The position numbers and the translations under genes are program-made. The notes beneath the pieces are model-generated. The model saw only the letters and a program-made list of their open reading frames with translations, ran no database searches and had not been told where the DNA came from. Shown here piece after piece: positions 34,904-44,083 of a stretch of DNA of 64,000 bases (position 1 is the stretch's first letter; each line of letters begins with the position of its first letter). Origin of the DNA: Chryseobacterium sp. H1D6B (GTDB lineage Bacteria; Bacteroidota; Bacteroidia; Flavobacteriales; Weeksellaceae); NCBI RefSeq assembly GCF_029892445.1, contig NZ_JARXVJ010000001.1:1984001-2048000 (forward strand). Reading direction: 5' to 3'.

Positions 34904-37498
34904 TTATTTCTCTGTCGGTCTGAACACCAATCCTGTTTCTTCAAAATAATCTAAAGTGATTCTGTCACCGTCATTTACAGTTCCTGCAAGAATTTCTCTA
35001 GATAATTTATTTAAAACTTCCTGCTGGATCACTCTTTTTAAAGGTCTTGCACCGAAAGCAGGATCATATCCTTTATTCATGATGTAATCTACAGCATCCT
35101 GAGTAGAGGTCATGATGATATTTCTTTTTGCCAGCATCTCATTGAAGCCTCTCAATTGATACAGAACGATTTTTCCGATTTCTTTTTTTCTTAAAGGCTG
35201 GAACAATACGATTTCGTCAATCCTGTTCAAGAATTCCGGACGTAAGGTCTGTTTCAGTAAATCGAAAACTTCAATCTTCGTTTTATCTACAATTTCATCT
35301 TGGTTTTCTTCCGTGATGTTTTCAAAATTTTCCTGAATTAAAGGTGAGCCTAAATTCGAGGTCATGATGATAATTGAATTTTTAAAATTCACTACACGTC
35401 CTTTGTTATCGGTCAGACGTCCGTCATCTAAAACCTGTAATAGGGTGTTGAATACATCTGGATGTGCCTTTTCAATTTCATCTAAAAGAACTACAGAGTA
35501 AGGTCTTCTTCTCACAGCTTCGGTCAATTGTCCGCCCTCATCATATCCAACGTATCCTGGAGGCGCACCTACTAATCTGGAAACAGAGTGACGTTCCTGA
35601 TATTCACTCATATCGATTCTTGTCATGTTGTTTTCATCATCGAATAAAAACTCTGCTAAAGCTTTTGCCAGCTCCGTTTTACCAACTCCGGTTGTTCCTA
35701 AGAATAGGAATGAACCAATTGGTTTTTTCTCATCACTTAAGCCGGCTCTGTTTCTTCTGATCGCATCAGCAACGGCCTGAATAGCCTCATCCTGGCCTAC
35801 TACACGATGGTGAAGTTCTGTTTCGAGATGTAACAATTTTTCTCTTTCAGACTGTATAAGTTTGGTTACAGGAATTCCTGTCCATTTAGCAATGACTTCT
35901 GAAATATTTTCGGAGGTTACCTCTTCTTTAATTAATTCATTTTGATGATTCTGCATTTCTAATTCAAGTTGCTGCAGCGCATCTTCTTTCTCCTTTATTT
36001 TGCCGTACTGAATTTCAGCAACCTTAGCGTAATCTCCTGCTCTCGAAGCTCTTTCAGCCTCTAGTTTTAGAGCTTCTATTGCTTTTTTGATCTGCGTTAA
36101 ATCCTCACTTTTCTGCTTTTCTTTCAGCCACTTAGCATTAATTTCATTTCTTTCTTCAGAAATTTTCGAAATATCTTCTTTTAAATGATCGATTTTGGTC
36201 TGGCTGCCTTCTCTTGAAATAGCGGCCAGCTCGATCTCCATCTGCATCAGCTTTCTGTCCAGAACATCAAGTTCTTCAGGTTTTGAATTGATTTCCATTC
36301 TCAACTTAGCAGAAGCCTCGTCGATAAGGTCAATTGCTTTATCCGGTAAGAATCTGTCTGAAATATATCTTTGAGACATTTCCACTGCAGCAATAATCGC
36401 TTCATCTTTGATTCTTACTTTATGGTGGGCTTCATATTTGTCTTTAATACCACGGAGAATAGAGATTGCAGATTCAGTATCCGGTTCTTCTACCATTACT
36501 TTTTGGAAACGTCTTTCTAAAGCTTTATCTTTTTCGAAATATTTTTGATACTCGCTTAGAGTTGTTGCTCCGATCGCTCTTAATTCTCCTCTTGCTAAAG
36601 CTGGTTTTAAGATGTTGGCCGCATCCATTGCGCCTTCACCGCCTCCGGCTCCTACCAATGTGTGGATCTCATCGATGAAAAGAATAATCTGTCCGTCAGA
36701 TTTTATCACCTCGTTTACAACAGATTTCAAGCGCTCTTCAAATTCTCCTTTATATTTTGCACCTGCGATCAAAGCACCCATATCTAATGAATACAATGTT
36801 TTATCCATCAGGTTTTCAGGAATGTCTCCGGATATAATACGGTGGGCAATTCCTTCAGCAATAGCTGTTTTACCAACACCAGGCTCTCCAATTAAGATCG
36901 GGTTGTTCTTAGTTCTTCTTGAAAGAATCTGCAGTACGCGGCGGATTTCTTCGTCACGCCCGATTACAGGGTCTAGTTTTCCTTCGGCTGCTAATTCATT
37001 GAAGTTTTTAGCATATTTATTTAAGGACTGATACGTCTCTTCTGAACTTGCAGAAGTAGCTTTGCTTCCTTTTCTTAATTCTTTTATGCCGCCTTCCAAA
37101 AGACTTTTGGTTACGCCCATATCTTTTAACATCTTAGAAACTTCAGAACTGGTTTCTAAAAGTGACAACCATAAGTGCTCGATGGTCACAAATTCATCAC
37201 CCATTTTTTTAGCGATGTTCGGTGCATCCAATAAAACTTTATTGGCAGATGGTGAAAGATAAATGTTTCCTCCCTGAACTTTAGGAAGTTTTTCTAAATT
37301 TTCACGATTGCGCTCTCTTACAAGATTAGCGTCTGCTTCAGACTTTTTAAGTAAGAAAGGCGAAATGTTTTCGTCTATCTGAAAAATACCCTCAAGTAAA
37401 TGTTGAGGTTCTATGCTTTGATTACCCAATTCCATCGCGACCTGTTGTGCCGCTTGGATAGCCTCCTGTGATTTTACGGTATATTGGTTTAAGTTCAT
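34904..37498 (-). CDS. clpB: ATP-dependent chaperone ClpB
   Basis: ClpB is a hexameric AAA+ disaggregase that works with DnaK. The 864-residue protein has the Clp N domain (about 1-145), NBD1 with Walker A GEPGVGKT and Walker B ILFIDEIHTL, a long coiled-coil middle domain (about 400-530), NBD2 with GTTGVGKTE and VVLLDEIEKAHPDVF, and the C-terminal small domain. Middle-domain presence and length separate it from ClpA and ClpC. No CIRCE or HrcA site is evident upstream. It is monocistronic. Confidence 0.97.
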   Translation of the reverse strand: MNLNQYTVKSQEAIQAAQQVAMELGNQSIEPQHLLEGIFQIDENISPFLLKKSEADANLVRERNRENLEKLPKVQGGNIYLSPSANKVLLDAPNIAKKMGDEFVTIEHLWLSLLETSSEVSKMLKDMGVTKSLLEGGIKELRKGSKATSASSEETYQSLNKYAKNFNELAAEGKLDPVIGRDEEIRRVLQILSRRTKNNPILIGEPGVGKTAIAEGIAHRIISGDIPENLMDKTLYSLDMGALIAGAKYKGEFEERLKSVVNEVIKSDGQIILFIDEIHTLVGAGGGEGAMDAANILKPALARGELRAIGATTLSEYQKYFEKDKALERRFQKVMVEEPDTESAISILRGIKDKYEAHHKVRIKDEAIIAAVEMSQRYISDRFLPDKAIDLIDEASAKLRMEINSKPEELDVLDRKLMQMEIELAAISREGSQTKIDHLKEDISKISEERNEINAKWLKEKQKSEDLTQIKKAIEALKLEAERASRAGDYAKVAEIQYGKIKEKEDALQQLELEMQNHQNELIKEEVTSENISEVIAKWTGIPVTKLIQSEREKLLHLETELHHRVVGQDEAIQAVADAIRRNRAGLSDEKKPIGSFLFLGTTGVGKTELAKALAEFLFDDENNMTRIDMSEYQERHSVSRLVGAPPGYVGYDEGGQLTEAVRRRPYSVVLLDEIEKAHPDVFNTLLQVLDDGRLTDNKGRVVNFKNSIIIMTSNLGSPLIQENFENITEENQDEIVDKTKIEVFDLLKQTLRPEFLNRIDEIVLFQPLRKKEIGKIVLYQLRGFNEMLAKRNIIMTSTQDAVDYIMNKGYDPAFGARPLKRVIQQEVLNKLSREILAGTVNDGDRITLDYFEETGLVFRPTEK

Positions 37499-37718
37499 AT
37501 TATATATTTTTTTTGTGGTTCAAGTTTAAGTTTTAAAAACATTAAGAAACTAAATTTTGAGACTTAGCCTCTTAATGCTATCAATTATTTATCATTTAAT
37601 TCGATTGGGTTAACGCAAAAAGTATTCAATTATTAAATTTACAAAAAAATAAGACAAAATTTCCGAATATGGTATTTTTAACCTAAAATTAACTTGACAA
37701 AATTTCCGATTTTAAAAT

Positions 37719-37748
37719 TTTGATTTGACAGAAGATTAGTTATTTTTG
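37719..37748 (+). promoter_or_regulatory. Predicted promoter of the TetR gene
   Basis: TTTG (37719-37722), an 18-nt spacer and TATTTTTG (37741-37748) match the flavobacterial -33/-7 consensus TTTG-N17-23-TAnnTTTG. It would place the start of transcription only a few bases before the ATG at 37759, giving a very short leader. AGATTA and TAATCT form an inverted pair across the -7 element (37733-37754) and may be an autoregulatory site. Confidence 0.55.
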
Positions 37749-37758
37749 TAATCTACTC

Positions 37759-38334
37759 ATGGAGCTTAAAGAAAAACAAAGAAAAATATTAGATGCCGCC
37801 GTAGAGCTTTTCAAAGAAAAAGGCTATATGGGCAGCTCTGTAAGAGATTTAGCCACTAAATTAAATATCAAAGCGGCTTCATTATATGCACATATCCGTT
37901 CCAAAGAAGAGATTCTTGAATGGATCTGTTTCGGTATTGCACAGGATTTTTTCGTTGAACTTCAAGAAGTAAAAAACACAGATTTGAATCCAAAAGATAA
38001 GCTTAATTTGTTTATTGACAAACATTTATCTGTTGTTTTAAAGAACCCTGATGTTACCCATATTTATTCCAATGAATGGAAACACCTTATAGAAAGACTT
38101 CCTGAATTTGTTGAATTAAGAAAAAAATACCAATCAGAAGTTGAACAATTGATTTCCGAAATTTATACAGCAGAAAATTGGGAGCTTAAATCTCCTGTTT
38201 TCATTACAAGATTTATCCTTCATACGCTCAATAACTCTTATTTCTGGTTCAAGCGCAATACAGATTCTACCCAAGAACTTACAAATGAAATAAGAGATAA
38301 AATACTTTACGGGTTGCTGGGAAACCAAAAATAG
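37759..38334 (+). CDS. TetR/AcrR family regulator, probable repressor of the paa genes
   Basis: The 191-residue protein has an N-terminal TetR HTH (about 8-55; ILDAAVELFKEKGYMGSSVRDLATKLNIKAASLYAHIRSKEEIL) and a helical ligand domain (about 60-190). It is encoded just upstream of paaK, with the same orientation, 210 nt away. TetR-type PaaR proteins in other bacteria bind phenylacetyl-CoA or relatives and release the paa promoter; this gene's position suggests the same. The likely operator is the CTAAC/GTTAG repeat at 38523-38540. The ligand is inferred, not visible. Confidence 0.85.
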   Translation: MELKEKQRKILDAAVELFKEKGYMGSSVRDLATKLNIKAASLYAHIRSKEEILEWICFGIAQDFFVELQEVKNTDLNPKDKLNLFIDKHLSVVLKNPDVTHIYSNEWKHLIERLPEFVELRKKYQSEVEQLISEIYTAENWELKSPVFITRFILHTLNNSYFWFKRNTDSTQELTNEIRDKILYGLLGNQK

Positions 38335-38487
38335 TTCGTAATAATCTTAAAACTGCATAAAGTTTAACCCAAATCTTTGCCTGTTCCGGTGAATCAGTTT
38401 CCGTTCAGAATGAGATAATAGATTTCAAAGCGTATTCTTCAAGTTAATTATTTAGAATGATTCAAAATATGACAAAAGTCATAATAA

Positions 38488-38540
38488 TTTGGTCAGAAAG
38501 AAAAATATTTTTAATTTTGTTCCTAACAAATGTTAGTTAG
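38488..38540 (+). promoter_or_regulatory. paaK promoter with overlapping inverted-repeat operator
   Basis: TTTG (38488-38491), a 20-nt spacer and TAATTTTG (38512-38519) match the flavobacterial promoter consensus. Immediately after, CTAAC (38523-38527) and GTTAG (38532-38536) form an inverted repeat, with a second GTTAG at 38536-38540. The site covers the expected transcription start, where a TetR-type repressor would block RNA polymerase. The promoter is fairly well supported; the regulator is inferred from position. Confidence 0.65.
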
Positions 38541-38544
38541 TTTT

Positions 38545-39864
38545 ATGGATTTTTCGGTTGAATATTTAGAAATTGATCAATTGAGAGCGCTTCAATCCGA
38601 GAGATTGATGAACTTAATTGATTATCTTGAGGAGAAATCAGGATTTTATAAGGGGAAGTTTAATGAGCTGGGGATTTCGTCTCAAGATATAAGGTCAATT
38701 GAAGATATTTCTAAACTGCCCATTACTTACAAACAGGATCTAAGGGATAATTATCCGTTTGGTTTATTTACGGTTCCAAAAAATGAACTGCAGAGAATTC
38801 ACTGTTCAAGCGGAACTACAGGAAGACCGACCGTTGTAGGATACACAAAAGAAGATGTAGATCTTTTCAGTGAAGTTGTTGCAAGATCTTTATACGCCGC
38901 AGGGGCCAGACCGGGAATGCAGCTGCATAATGCCTACGGTTACGGTATTTTTACAGGAGGGCTTGGACTTCATTACGGAGCTGAAAAATTAGGGATGAGC
39001 GTTCTTCCTATTTCAGGAGGTATGACGACAAGACAGGTAGATTTAATCATGGATTTTAAACCTGAAGTGATCTGCTGCTCGCCGTCTTATGCTTTAACGA
39101 TCGCTGATGAATTTGCAAAAAGAGGAATTACAGCGGATGAGATCAGTTTAAAATATGCTGTTTTAGGCTCAGAACCATGGACAGAAATTATAAGAAGTCA
39201 TATTGAAGAAAAACTGGGAGTTCATGCTGTCAATATTTATGGTTTAAGCGAAATCATAGGCCCCGGAGTTTCAATGGAAGATTTTGAGGAAAAGGGTGGT
39301 TCTTACATTTGGGAAGATCATTTTTATCCTGAAATTTTAGATCCGGCCACAAAACAGCCGGTTCCATTTGGTGAAGAAGGCGTTTTAGTGATCACAACCT
39401 TAACTAAAAAGGCAATGCCTCTTTTAAGATATTGGACTAATGATATTACGAGTCTTTATTATGATAAAAATTCCAAAAGATCGATGGTGAAAATGAAACC
39501 AATCGTTGGAAGATCAGATGATATGCTGATTGTAAGAGGAGTCAATGTATATCCAAGCCAGGTGGAAGAAGCTTTTTCCCATGTGAAAGGAGTGATTCCT
39601 AATTATTACCTGACCCCGGTGGAAAAAGAGCAGATGTGTGTTGCATTAGATATAGATCTGGAGATCGATAATGATTTTGTAACATCTCAGAATTTTGAGA
39701 AAAATAGTGACGATTATAGTAACTTTATCAAAAATTTCGAACATACTATAGAAGGTGAAATTAAAAAAAGAGTAGGAATTACTACAAATGTAAAAATTCA
39801 TGCTCAAGACAGTTTACCAAAATGTGAAGGGGGAAAAATTAATAGAATACTAAAGAAAAAATGA
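38545..39864 (+). CDS. paaK: Phenylacetate-CoA ligase
   Basis: PaaK activates phenylacetate to phenylacetyl-CoA with ATP, the entry step of the pathway. I chose the ATG at 38545 (MDFSVEYLEIDQLRALQ, 439 residues), because the ATG at 38530 lies inside the operator-like repeat and adds five non-conserved residues. The ANL-family ATP loop is IHCSSGTTGRPTVVGYT; NIYGLSEIIGPGVSME and GRSDDMLIVRGVNVYPSQVEE are the later signatures, and the C-terminal domain keeps the catalytic KCEGGKINRI lysine. The stop codon overlaps the paaE start (ATGA). Confidence 0.95.
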   Translation: MDFSVEYLEIDQLRALQSERLMNLIDYLEEKSGFYKGKFNELGISSQDIRSIEDISKLPITYKQDLRDNYPFGLFTVPKNELQRIHCSSGTTGRPTVVGYTKEDVDLFSEVVARSLYAAGARPGMQLHNAYGYGIFTGGLGLHYGAEKLGMSVLPISGGMTTRQVDLIMDFKPEVICCSPSYALTIADEFAKRGITADEISLKYAVLGSEPWTEIIRSHIEEKLGVHAVNIYGLSEIIGPGVSMEDFEEKGGSYIWEDHFYPEILDPATKQPVPFGEEGVLVITTLTKKAMPLLRYWTNDITSLYYDKNSKRSMVKMKPIVGRSDDMLIVRGVNVYPSQVEEAFSHVKGVIPNYYLTPVEKEQMCVALDIDLEIDNDFVTSQNFEKNSDDYSNFIKNFEHTIEGEIKKRVGITTNVKIHAQDSLPKCEGGKINRILKKK

Positions 39865-40946
39865 ATTCATTTTATAAATTAAAAACTGTAAAAGTTCAGA
39901 AAGATACCCACGAAGCAGTGAATGTTGCGGTAGAAATTCCTGAAGAACTGAAGGATAAATTCAGATTCAAGCAGGGGCAGTATCTCAACTTTAAACTGAT
40001 GGTTGACGGCAGTGAGGAACGCCGTTCTTATTCTATCTGCAATGCTCCAAGCGAAAAAAGCAATACATTGGAAGTATTGGTAAAGCTTTTAGAAGGAGGA
40101 AAAGTTTCTGGATATTTCAATGAACATCTTCATATGGATGAACTGCTGGAAGTGATGCCTCCGATGGGCGGTTTCAATACGAGCTATCATCCCATGAATA
40201 CTAAAACATATATCGGTTTAGCAGCGGGAAGCGGAATCAGCCCGATTCTTTCCAATATCAAAGAAAGTCTTTATCAGGAGCCTAACAGCAATGCTTATTT
40301 GTTTTACAGCAACAGAAGCATGAACCACGTGATGAAAAAGGCTGAAATAGAAAAACTGGTTGAGGATTTTAACGGAAGATTGAAAGTAGTATACCTGGTA
40401 AGCCGTGAAAAACACGAAGATCCTATTTTTGAAGGAAGAATTTCTCCGGAGAAATTAGATAATTTATTTGAAAGATATGCTGATATCAATGTTCAGGATG
40501 CTACGTATTTCATCTGCGGCCCTGCAGACATGATTAAAGGTATTTCTGATTATTTGAAGAAAGAGAAAAAAGTACCTGCAATCCAGGTTTTATATGAATA
40601 TTTCACAGCTCCGGACGAAGAGAACTCTGCGGAGATGAGTGAAGAGTTTAAAGCAATTCCGAATCTAGAAAGTATGGTAACAGTAATCATCGATGATGAT
40701 GAGTATTCGTTCCACCTTAATTCTAAAAAAGAAAGTATCTTAGATAAAGCATTGAAAGACCAGCTTCCTGTTCCTTTCGCATGTAAAGGAGGAGTGTGCT
40801 GTACGTGTAAAGCGCAGGTTTTAGAAGGAGAAGTTTTCATGGAGAAGAATTTCGCGCTTACCGAAGATGAAGTAGCCAGAGGTTATGTTCTGACATGTCA
40901 ATGTCACCCGACAACGAATGTGGTGATGCTTAATTATGATGTGTAA
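39861..40946 (+). CDS. paaE: Phenylacetyl-CoA epoxidase reductase subunit PaaE
   Basis: PaaE passes electrons from NAD(P)H through FAD and a 2Fe-2S cluster to the PaaAC oxygenase. The 361-residue protein has an FAD domain (RRSYSICNAP), an NAD domain (GLAAGSGISPILSNI and FICGPADMI), and a C-terminal ferredoxin domain with ligands in CKGGVCCTCKAQVLEG and the last Cys in YVLTCQCHP. The start overlaps paaK. In enterobacteria paaE is last of the ABCDE set; here it comes right after paaK, before paaA, a different order. Confidence 0.93.
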   Translation: MNSFYKLKTVKVQKDTHEAVNVAVEIPEELKDKFRFKQGQYLNFKLMVDGSEERRSYSICNAPSEKSNTLEVLVKLLEGGKVSGYFNEHLHMDELLEVMPPMGGFNTSYHPMNTKTYIGLAAGSGISPILSNIKESLYQEPNSNAYLFYSNRSMNHVMKKAEIEKLVEDFNGRLKVVYLVSREKHEDPIFEGRISPEKLDNLFERYADINVQDATYFICGPADMIKGISDYLKKEKKVPAIQVLYEYFTAPDEENSAEMSEEFKAIPNLESMVTVIIDDDEYSFHLNSKKESILDKALKDQLPVPFACKGGVCCTCKAQVLEGEVFMEKNFALTEDEVARGYVLTCQCHPTTNVVMLNYDV

Positions 40947-41017
40947 ATAAGGTAGGAATTTATCAGTTTATCAATTAATTGCTAGATTGTTACAGTTTAA
41001 ATTTAAAAATTTCAGTT

Positions 41018-41956
41018 ATGGACTTAGAAAAATTTGTTCAATACGTTCACGAAGAAAATAAAGTGGAACCAAAAGATGTAATGCCCGATGATTACAGAAA
41101 ACTATTGGTACGCCAGATCTCACAGCATGCCCATTCCGAAATTGTAGGAATGCTGCCGGAAGCCAACTGGATTTCCAGAGCTCCTTCATTAAGAAGAAAA
41201 ATGGCTTTGTTAGCAAAAGTACAGGATGAAGCAGGACACGGCTTATACTTATATTCCGCTACTGAAACATTAGGAAACGGAACAATAAGGGCCGACAGAG
41301 ATGCAACTTATGAAGATATGCTGGAAGGCAAAGCTAAATATTCAAGTATTTTCAATTATCCAACATTAAGCTGGGCAGATATTGGAGCGATAGGCTGGTT
41401 AGTAGACGGTGCTGCAATTATGAATCAAGTAATGCTGATGGGAAATTCTTACGGCCCTTATTCAAGAGCGATGGTGAAAATCTGTAAAGAAGAATCTTTT
41501 CACCAAAGACAGGGATACGAAATTTTGATGGCACTCTGCCGAGGAACAAAACAGCAGAAAGAAATGGCTCAGGCTTCGTTAAACCGTTTCTGGTGGCCGG
41601 CTCTAATGATGTTTGGTCCGAATGACGACAGCTCTCCAAACTCTAAAATTTCTATGAACTACAGAGTGAAACGTGAGAGTAACGACAGTCTCCGTCAGAG
41701 ATTTATTGACGTTACTGTTTCTCAGGCTGAATTCTTGGGATTAACCATGCCGGATAAAGATCTGAAATGGAATGAAGAAAGACAGCATTACGATTTCGGT
41801 GAACTTCCTTGGGATGAATTCATGGAAATCTTAAAAGGAAACGGACCTTGTAACAAAAAAAGATTACAGACAAAAGTAAAAGCACAGCAGGAAAACCTTT
41901 GGGTAAAAGAAGCAGCGATCGCTTTTGCAGAGAAACAACAAAAAGAAGTAATATAA
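41018..41956 (+). CDS. paaA: Phenylacetyl-CoA epoxidase catalytic subunit PaaA
   Basis: PaaA carries the di-iron site that makes the 1,2-epoxide of phenylacetyl-CoA. I chose ATG 41018 ([18 protein letters not shown], 312 residues), rather than an upstream TTG. Iron-ligand motifs are visible: [15 protein letters not shown] (ExxH) and [13 protein letters not shown] (ExxH). Length matches E. coli PaaA. The downstream gap to paaB holds a long three-block inverted repeat (41964-42086). Confidence 0.96.
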   Translation: MDLEKFVQYVHEENKVEPKDVMPDDYRKLLVRQISQHAHSEIVGMLPEANWISRAPSLRRKMALLAKVQDEAGHGLYLYSATETLGNGTIRADRDATYEDMLEGKAKYSSIFNYPTLSWADIGAIGWLVDGAAIMNQVMLMGNSYGPYSRAMVKICKEESFHQRQGYEILMALCRGTKQQKEMAQASLNRFWWPALMMFGPNDDSSPNSKISMNYRVKRESNDSLRQRFIDVTVSQAEFLGLTMPDKDLKWNEERQHYDFGELPWDEFMEILKGNGPCNKKRLQTKVKAQQENLWVKEAAIAFAEKQQKEVI

Positions 41957-41963
41957 TATTTAA

Positions 41964-42086
41964 TTTAAACCATTAAGATTTTGTTTAGAAGTTTAGTTTA
42001 ATTAAGATAAATCATTCTGATTTTAAACCTAAAAGTGAAGCTAAACTTAATATTCTAAACAACTTAATTATTCTTAATGGTTAAAA
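41964..42086. repeat. Long segmented inverted repeat between paaA and paaB
   Basis: Three nested inverted blocks pair across this gap: AACCATTAAGA (41968-41978) with 42072-42082, TTGTTTAGAA (41981-41990) with 42053-42062, and GTTTAG (41991-41996) with 42041-42046. The RNA could fold into one extended hairpin of about 120 nt. It may stabilise the paaA message or set relative expression. No coding frame is present. Confidence 0.65.
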
Positions 42087-42119
42087 AATAATTCAAAACT
42101 TAGAATTTAAAATTTGACT

Positions 42120-42401
42120 ATGGCAAATTTAGATATGTGGGAAGTGTTTATTCAGACTAAACCGGGATTATCTCACAAACACGTTGGAATAGTACAGGCG
42201 CCAACAGCAGAAATGGCTTTGCAGAATGCAAGAGACGTTTATACAAGAAGAAAAGAAGGAACTTCTGTTTGGGTGGTTCCAAGTAAGTATATTGTGACTT
42301 CAGAAGGAATTGATAAGGAAGCTTTCTTTGATCCGGCAGATGATAAATTGTACCGTCACCCGACTTTCTACGATATCCCTAACGATGTGAAAAATATGTA
42401 A
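42120..42401 (+). CDS. paaB: Phenylacetyl-CoA epoxidase subunit PaaB
   Basis: PaaB is a small structural subunit of the epoxidase, probably linking PaaAC with the reductase. I chose ATG 42120 (MANLDMWEVFIQTKPGL, 93 residues), not the TTG six nt earlier. The blocks KPGLSHKHVGIVQAPTAEMA, ARDVYTRRKEGTSVWVVPS and FDPADDKLYRHPTFYDIP are typical. Length equals that of E. coli PaaB. Confidence 0.95.
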   Translation: MANLDMWEVFIQTKPGLSHKHVGIVQAPTAEMALQNARDVYTRRKEGTSVWVVPSKYIVTSEGIDKEAFFDPADDKLYRHPTFYDIPNDVKNM

Positions 42402-42403
42402 TA

Positions 42404-42471
42404 AGACATAAGATGATAGACCAATGGATAAAGGTTTACTCTATCCCTATTTGCTATCTATCTATTTGTCT
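42404..42471. repeat. Imperfect inverted repeat between paaB and paaC
   Basis: AGACATAAGATGATAGA (42404-42420) loosely pairs with TCTATCTATTTGTCT (about 42457-42471), and GGATA/TATCC (42426-42430 and 42443-42447) pair inside. The fold is weaker than those at the other paa junctions. No gene is present in the 86-nt gap. Confidence 0.4.
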
Positions 42472-42487
42472 TTAAATCTATTAAACA

Positions 42488-43237
42488 ATGAAACCATTAT
42501 ATAATTATTTATTAAAACTAGCAGACGACAGTTTCATCATGGGACAAAGATTGTCTGCGTGGTGTGGTGAAGGTCCTTACCTAGAGGAAGACATTGCATT
42601 AACGAACATCGCGTTGGACGAACTTGGACAGGCGAATAACTTTTATGTTTACGCTTCAAGAGTTGCTGATAATGGTAAGAGCGAAGATGATTTAGCATTT
42701 TTAAGATACGAGCACGAATATGTAAACGCACATTGGGTTGAACTTCCGAATGAAGATTATGCGCAGACGATTCTTAAAGTATATGTTTTTTCTGTATATC
42801 AGAAATTGATGTACGAAGCATTATCAAATTCAGCAGATGAAGAACTTTCTGCTCTTGCTCAAAAATCGTTGAAAGAAGTGAGATATCACTATACACACGC
42901 TTCATCTTGGATGAAAATTTTTGCTCAGGGAACAGAAGAAAGTAAAGCTCGCTTAATGAAATCTCTTGAAAATATTTGGGAATATACGAAAGGCTTATTT
43001 GCAAAAGTTGAAGGAGAAGATGATTTAATTGCTCTAAACATCGCTCCAAATGTGGATGAGTTGTACGAGCAATTTATCACCATTACTGAAAAAGACTTTG
43101 CGGAATATGGATTAGAATATTCAAAAGACCATTTCATGCAGCCAAAATCAAGAACAGGATATCATACAGAATATTTCGGATTTATCCTTTGTGAGTTACA
43201 ATATATGCAGAGAGCATATCCGGGATGTACTTGGTAG
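42488..43237 (+). CDS. paaC: Phenylacetyl-CoA epoxidase structural subunit PaaC
   Basis: PaaC forms the heterodimeric ferritin-like core with PaaA but does not hold a catalytic di-iron centre in the known structure. The 249-residue protein is all-helical with YNYLLKLADDSFIMGQRLSAWCGEGPYLEEDIALTNIALDELGQA and C-terminal MQPKSRTGYHTEYFGFILCELQYMQRAYPG-like blocks, typical of PaaC. Length is normal. It is followed by a palindrome at 43244 and a small ORF. Confidence 0.95.
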   Translation: MKPLYNYLLKLADDSFIMGQRLSAWCGEGPYLEEDIALTNIALDELGQANNFYVYASRVADNGKSEDDLAFLRYEHEYVNAHWVELPNEDYAQTILKVYVFSVYQKLMYEALSNSADEELSALAQKSLKEVRYHYTHASSWMKIFAQGTEESKARLMKSLENIWEYTKGLFAKVEGEDDLIALNIAPNVDELYEQFITITEKDFAEYGLEYSKDHFMQPKSRTGYHTEYFGFILCELQYMQRAYPGCTW

Positions 43238-43243
43238 AGATAC

Positions 43244-43276
43244 AAACCTAACAGGTTTTTAAAACCTGTTAGGTTT
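43244..43276. repeat. AAACCT palindrome between paaC and paaD
   Basis: Two perfect 16-bp arms (43244-43259 and 43261-43276) surround one T. The layout AAACCT-nnn-AGGTTTT-T-AAAACCT-nnn-AGGTTT is the same as at 49563-49595 next to the transposase remnant; only the inner bases differ, and they differ in a compensated way. It fits a dispersed palindromic repeat family. Confidence 0.75.
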
Positions 43277-43371
43277 AAAGAACATAACAAAATAGATTCT
43301 TCTACAAATAAGTTTTTATAACGAAATATAAGGTTTTAAAAGAATTATCGATAAAATTTTTCTCCCCTGAA

Positions 43372-43626
43372 ATGCGGGATGAAATTTCTAAGAAGGCAAG
43401 AATTATTTATACAATTCACAGAAATAGAAAAGAAATCAAGACTGATTCTATCGTATATAAAAATGCTAAAGGAGGAAAATATTTAGCTAATATTAAATAT
43501 AATTTTAGGAAAGGAGATGGCACTGCTGGCTATTTTAGTGAAATAACAGTTTCAAAAAGTCCCAAAAGTAAGGATAGCTTTATGATGGGAAATAACTCAA
43601 TATATTTTATAGAAAAGGTTGAATAA
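43372..43626 (+). CDS. Small hypothetical ORF between paaC and paaD
   Basis: An 84-residue basic ORF starts at ATG 43372 and its stop overlaps the paaD start by 8 nt. The frame is open upstream to 43309 without an earlier ATG, which suggests that a longer protein could have existed. The sequence (NRKEIKTDSIVYKNAKGG, YFSEITVSKSPKSKDSF) shows no signal peptide, helix-rich pattern or family that I know. paaC and paaD are normally adjacent, so it looks inserted or degenerate. It may be non-coding; confidence is low. Confidence 0.35.
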   Translation: MRDEISKKARIIYTIHRNRKEIKTDSIVYKNAKGGKYLANIKYNFRKGDGTAGYFSEITVSKSPKSKDSFMMGNNSIYFIEKVE

Positions 43627-44083
43627 TTTATTAAACATATTAACTCAAGTCCCCGATCCGGAAATTCCGGTAATCAATATCGTGGAATTAGGTATTGTGA
43701 GAGAAGCGAAAGTTACGAGCGAGAATTCTTGTGAAGTAACCATTACGCCGACTTATTCTGCCTGTCCCGCTATGTTTACCATTGAGGAAGACATCATGAA
43801 GATCATGAAAGAAAACGGTTGGGATGCAAAAGTAGTCACCAAAATGTTTCCGATCTGGACAACAGACTGGTTGACGGATGAAGCGAGAGAAAAACTCCGT
43901 GTGTATGGAATTTCACCTCCCGAAAAAGGAGCAGACGAACACCATATCGGGAAACCGAAAAAATGTCCGCGCTGCGGGTCAATGAATTCTAAGCAGATCA
44001 GCAGATTCGGGTCTACATTATGTAAGGCTTCTTATCAGTGTTTAGACTGTTTAGAGCCTTTTGATTATTTTAAATGCCACTAA
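43619..44083 (+). CDS. paaD: Phenylacetyl-CoA epoxidase assembly factor PaaD
   Basis: PaaD is a MIP18/DUF59-type protein needed for iron-sulfur or di-iron maturation of the epoxidase. The 154-residue protein begins MNNLLNILTQVPDPEIPVIN, ends with a zinc-ribbon-like tail (KCPRCGSMN and QCLDCLEPFDYFKC), and contains TPTYSACPAM. The start codon is TTG, with an AAAAGG purine run just upstream; no ATG gives the conserved N-terminus. It overlaps the small ORF before it. Confidence 0.92.
   Translation: MNNLLNILTQVPDPEIPVINIVELGIVREAKVTSENSCEVTITPTYSACPAMFTIEEDIMKIMKENGWDAKVVTKMFPIWTTDWLTDEAREKLRVYGISPPEKGADEHHIGKPKKCPRCGSMNSKQISRFGSTLCKASYQCLDCLEPFDYFKCH

Noticed and set aside
36612..37031. 139-codon plus-strand frame inside clpB
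   Set aside because: It overlaps the conserved NBD1 coding sequence of clpB and has a random-looking composition.
38530..38544. ATG at 38530 as start of paaK
   Set aside because: It lies within the operator-like inverted repeat and would add MLVSF, which is not typical of PaaK N-termini; the ATG at 38545 fits better.
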